A stretch of 51,783 nucleotides of DNA, taken from JANLUX01 sp031366005 (GTDB taxonomy: Bacteria > Bacteroidota > Bacteroidia > AKYH767-A > OLB10). Below the pieces are notes generated by a model. The model did not search any database, was not told the origin of the DNA, and saw only the letters and a program-made list of their open reading frames with translations. The position numbers and the translations under genes are program-made. Where the stretch lies: positions 1-51,783 of the forward strand of contig JANLZB010000073.1 of the NCBI GenBank assembly GCA_031366005.1, given 5' to 3'. Positions 51,070-51,783 of this stretch are shown here, in pieces (position 1 is the stretch's first letter; each line of letters opens with the position of its first letter).

Positions 51070-51783
51070 CTAATAAGACCCATTTCTCTTTCTCAAAAAC
51101 CATTCGATACTTACAAGTAAAAGTATCAGCACAAAAATCAGTGGCATACTAACCAGGTCTTTTAATTTTTTATGCTGGTACGAAACGGGTTTCACATCTT
51201 CTCTTGCTTCAATCGCTTTTAACAATTGCTCCATTTGATTTGGATAAAAAAGTTGTCCTCCCGTGCGGTTTGATAAAGCATATAACAACTGGTGATCTGC
51301 AACAGTATTACTTGTTTCTAATTGTAAAGCACTCACGCTGAACTCACCATTTTGTGCATACAACTTATCGCCCAATTTTGTTTCCGCTCTGAATTTATAT
51401 TGTCCCACCGGAAACAATCCCGCATTCAACGTATATGCCTTATCCGTTCTGCTGAAAGTAAAAGGAAATTGCTTGCCTGATGAAGTTGTAATATTCATTC
51501 GCACCTCAGGAGTATTTACCAACTGATCACTTTCATTATATAACTCTGCATCAAACACAAGTGGTTCATTCTCTCTGAAATTTGTTTTTGCATTCAGACG
51601 AAAAGGTGAACGGTTTTCTTTTACAGAGAGATATTGAATAACATTTGAAATCAATTCAGTGGAAAGCGTTGTGTTTTTATTTGATTCAAAATCACTCAAC
51701 CTCCATTTCCAATATCCTTCACCGCACAACACACCAATCTTCCGGTTTCCATCCTGCATGAAATAAAGGAGAGGTTGCTGTGT
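51070..51783 (-). CDS. C-terminal part of a membrane protein with Ig-like region (VWA/BatA-like), 5' truncated
   Basis: The frame is open past the right edge; codons before the first Met (QQPLLYF) continue it, so the protein is cut at its N-terminus. The visible part includes GNRKIGVLCGEGYWKWRL, a block I associate with large Bacteroidota membrane proteins containing von Willebrand-type domains, then a beta-rich Ig-like region (about 50-150), a helical segment and one C-terminal membrane helix (LIFVLILLLVSIEWFLRKR). The helix followed by an RKR stop-transfer signal gives a periplasmic domain anchored at its end. The full function cannot be seen. Confidence 0.65.
   Translation of the reverse strand, partial: TQQPLLYFMQDGNRKIGVLCGEGYWKWRLSDFESNKNTTLSTELISNVIQYLSVKENRSPFRLNAKTNFRENEPLVFDAELYNESDQLVNTPEVRMNITTSSGKQFPFTFSRTDKAYTLNAGLFPVGQYKFRAETKLGDKLYAQNGEFSVSALQLETSNTVADHQLLYALSNRTGGQLFYPNQMEQLLKAIEAREDVKPVSYQHKKLKDLVSMPLIFVLILLLVSIEWFLRKRNGSY

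Overview
The window reads as one AT-rich chromosomal stretch from a member of the Bacteroidota, probably Chitinophagia- or Sphingobacteriia-like. Four signs support this. Several proteins end in type IX secretion (T9SS) type A sorting domains. DUF4293 and rho are adjacent. Many genes have promoter-like TAnnTTTG (-7) boxes close to their start codons and no Shine-Dalgarno sequence. The ddl / PASTA / rluD neighbourhood is typical of the phylum. I see no rRNA, tRNA, CRISPR array, prophage or transposase gene.

Layout. 1-66 is the tail of a T9SS cargo gene. 399-1890 is a compact run of four small, unrecognised membrane or coiled-coil proteins. 2103-10960 is mostly housekeeping on both strands: GtrA, heptose epimerase, MqnD, an EEP-family hydrolase, a nucleoside phosphorylase, two double-domain universal stress proteins, a GNAT-like acyltransferase, a YfcE-type phosphoesterase and DUF4293. 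11202-19344 holds rho, mpl, an orphan antitoxin-like gene, an MBL hydrolase, comEC, a rhomboid protein and a class IV aminotransferase. 19478-25518 is a complete phosphate-uptake locus (OprP-like porin, pstS, pstC, pstA, pstB, phoU) behind an array resembling Pho boxes. 25683-28965 carries suhB, lgt and mtaB on the minus strand. 29105-35611 carries a double-length D-Ala-D-Ala ligase-like gene, a PASTA protein, a T9SS protein and rluD. 35937-50847 is a secretome region with four T9SS cargo proteins, interrupted by an operon of YceI, a two-component-propeller sensor kinase and a LytTR regulator. The right edge cuts a membrane protein of a VWA/BatA-like type.

How the genes fit together. The phosphate locus should form an outer-membrane to inner-membrane route: porin, PstS, PstCA, PstB, with PhoU as regulator. 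Mpl, the tandem ligase and ComEC touch the cell wall or DNA uptake. Lgt and SuhB/MtaB are core functions. The secreted proteins share a signal peptide, repetitive beta-rich modules and a C-terminal sorting domain.

Most unusual observations: (i) a 900-residue protein with two D-Ala-D-Ala ligase-like halves; (ii) a PstC permease with a periplasmic insert resembling part of PstS; (iii) a four-unit, 11-bp-period repeat array at the expected place for Pho boxes; (iv) a repeat-packed gap inside the pst operon with a perfect (CCCN4)3CCC tract just before pstB; (v) several short non-coding elements bounded by near-perfect 22-bp inverted repeats; (vi) the four-gene small membrane cassette at the left end.
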